From: Bacillus_I endophytica_A
GTDB lineage: Bacteria > Bacillota > Bacilli > Bacillales > Bacillaceae_H
Length of the DNA stretch: 49,716 nt
Assembly: GCF_026790145.1 (NCBI RefSeq)
Contig: NZ_JALAMS010000016.1
Span: 1-49,716, forward strand
Direction of reading: 5' to 3'
Under the pieces are notes generated by a model. It was not told the origin of the DNA, did not search any database, and worked only from the letters and a program-made list of their open reading frames with translations. The translations under genes were made by a program, and so were the position numbers. Positions 49,698-49,716 of this stretch are shown here, piece by piece (positions within the stretch are counted from its first letter, which is position 1; every line of letters begins with the position of its first letter).

Positions 49698-49716
49698 GTG
49701 CGACAAGAAGTCGCTT
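49698..49716 (+). other. 5' end of a group II intron (cut by window edge)
   Basis: GTGCGACAAGAAGTCGCTT runs to the window end and equals, in inverted orientation, the start of the element at 90-72. The preceding exon bases AACATGTTTTGTG (49685-49697) match those before the other copy with one change. Only 19 bases are visible, so the call leans on the left copy. Confidence 0.55.

Noticed and set aside
1..49716. The matching end sequences as terminal inverted repeats of an insertion sequence
   Set aside because: GTGCGAC with the following domain I-like sequence fits a group II intron better, and no transposase is seen; kept as the alternative only.
1..49716. tRNA, rRNA or known riboswitch
   Set aside because: None of the conserved sequences was seen when reading either strand; a covariance-model search could still find a weak one.

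Overview
The window looks like a large part of a low-GC plasmid from a Bacillus-type Firmicute (Bacillus/Priestia or a close relative). The reasons are AT-rich DNA, strong AGGAGG-type ribosome binding sites, frequent GTG/TTG starts, CcpA-type cre sites, and families common in Bacillaceae (DUF1540, DUF5412, AbrB, L,D-transpeptidase). Plasmid status is inferred from 35.4-45.4 kb, which holds an actin-type partition pair, three ~400-bp imperfect direct repeats, a MerR/coiled-coil protein, a helix-turn-helix Rep candidate, a replication-relaxation protein and an FtsK-like ATPase. Both edges end inside what look like group II intron 5' termini pointing outward, so the piece is probably bounded by repeated introns.

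Layout. (1) 0.25-10.1 kb, all on the minus strand: a compact catabolic operon with a GntR/FCD regulator, LLM-class flavin monooxygenase, AA_synth-family protein, alpha/beta hydrolase, aldehyde dehydrogenase, FMN reductase, stand-alone riboflavin kinase, an unknown protein, a second aldehyde dehydrogenase, a YciI protein and, after a gap, an NCS1 permease. The enzyme set parallels the published pyridine ring-cleavage route (monooxygenase + flavin reductase + two dehydrogenases + hydrolase), so the likely substrate is an N-heterocycle; the exact compound is not determined. (2) 10.5-16.6 kb: a carboxymuconolactone decarboxylase-like protein, a PLP aminotransferase, a DUF5412 lipoprotein, a hydrolase, a Nudix pseudogene and a secreted protein with a small membrane protein. 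(3) 17.2-20.4 kb: FucO-like alcohol dehydrogenase and AldA-like aldehyde dehydrogenase, an apparent diol/lactaldehyde/glycolaldehyde oxidation module with a cre site. (4) 20.7-29.6 kb: small regulators and membrane proteins, an AbrB regulator, SDR, L,D-transpeptidase, LacX-like epimerase, an Rpn-type nuclease and several decayed genes. (5) 30.0-32.7 kb: a microcin C-like cluster with two identical 20-residue peptide genes, an MccB-like E1 enzyme and an MFS exporter. (6) 32.9-35.0 kb: DinB-like protein, a PEP mutase/isocitrate lyase-family protein and two DUF1540 peptides. (7) 35.4-45.4 kb: plasmid backbone. (8) 45.8-49.35 kb: pyruvate oxidase and dihydroxy-acid dehydratase.

The most interesting system is the microcin C-like cluster. 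The enzyme and transporter follow the mccABC plan and a hairpin sits between peptide and enzyme genes, but the precursor ends in glycine rather than the asparagine on which known MccB chemistry depends. Second are the heterocycle operon, with a near-perfect cre site inside its promoter and a triple 7-bp repeat just downstream, and a three-copy family joining an SSB-like OB-fold region to a ParB-like domain. Third is the partition region, with an 11-bp phased iteron array and ~400-bp repeats. All assignments come from reading motifs and gene order; no database search was run.
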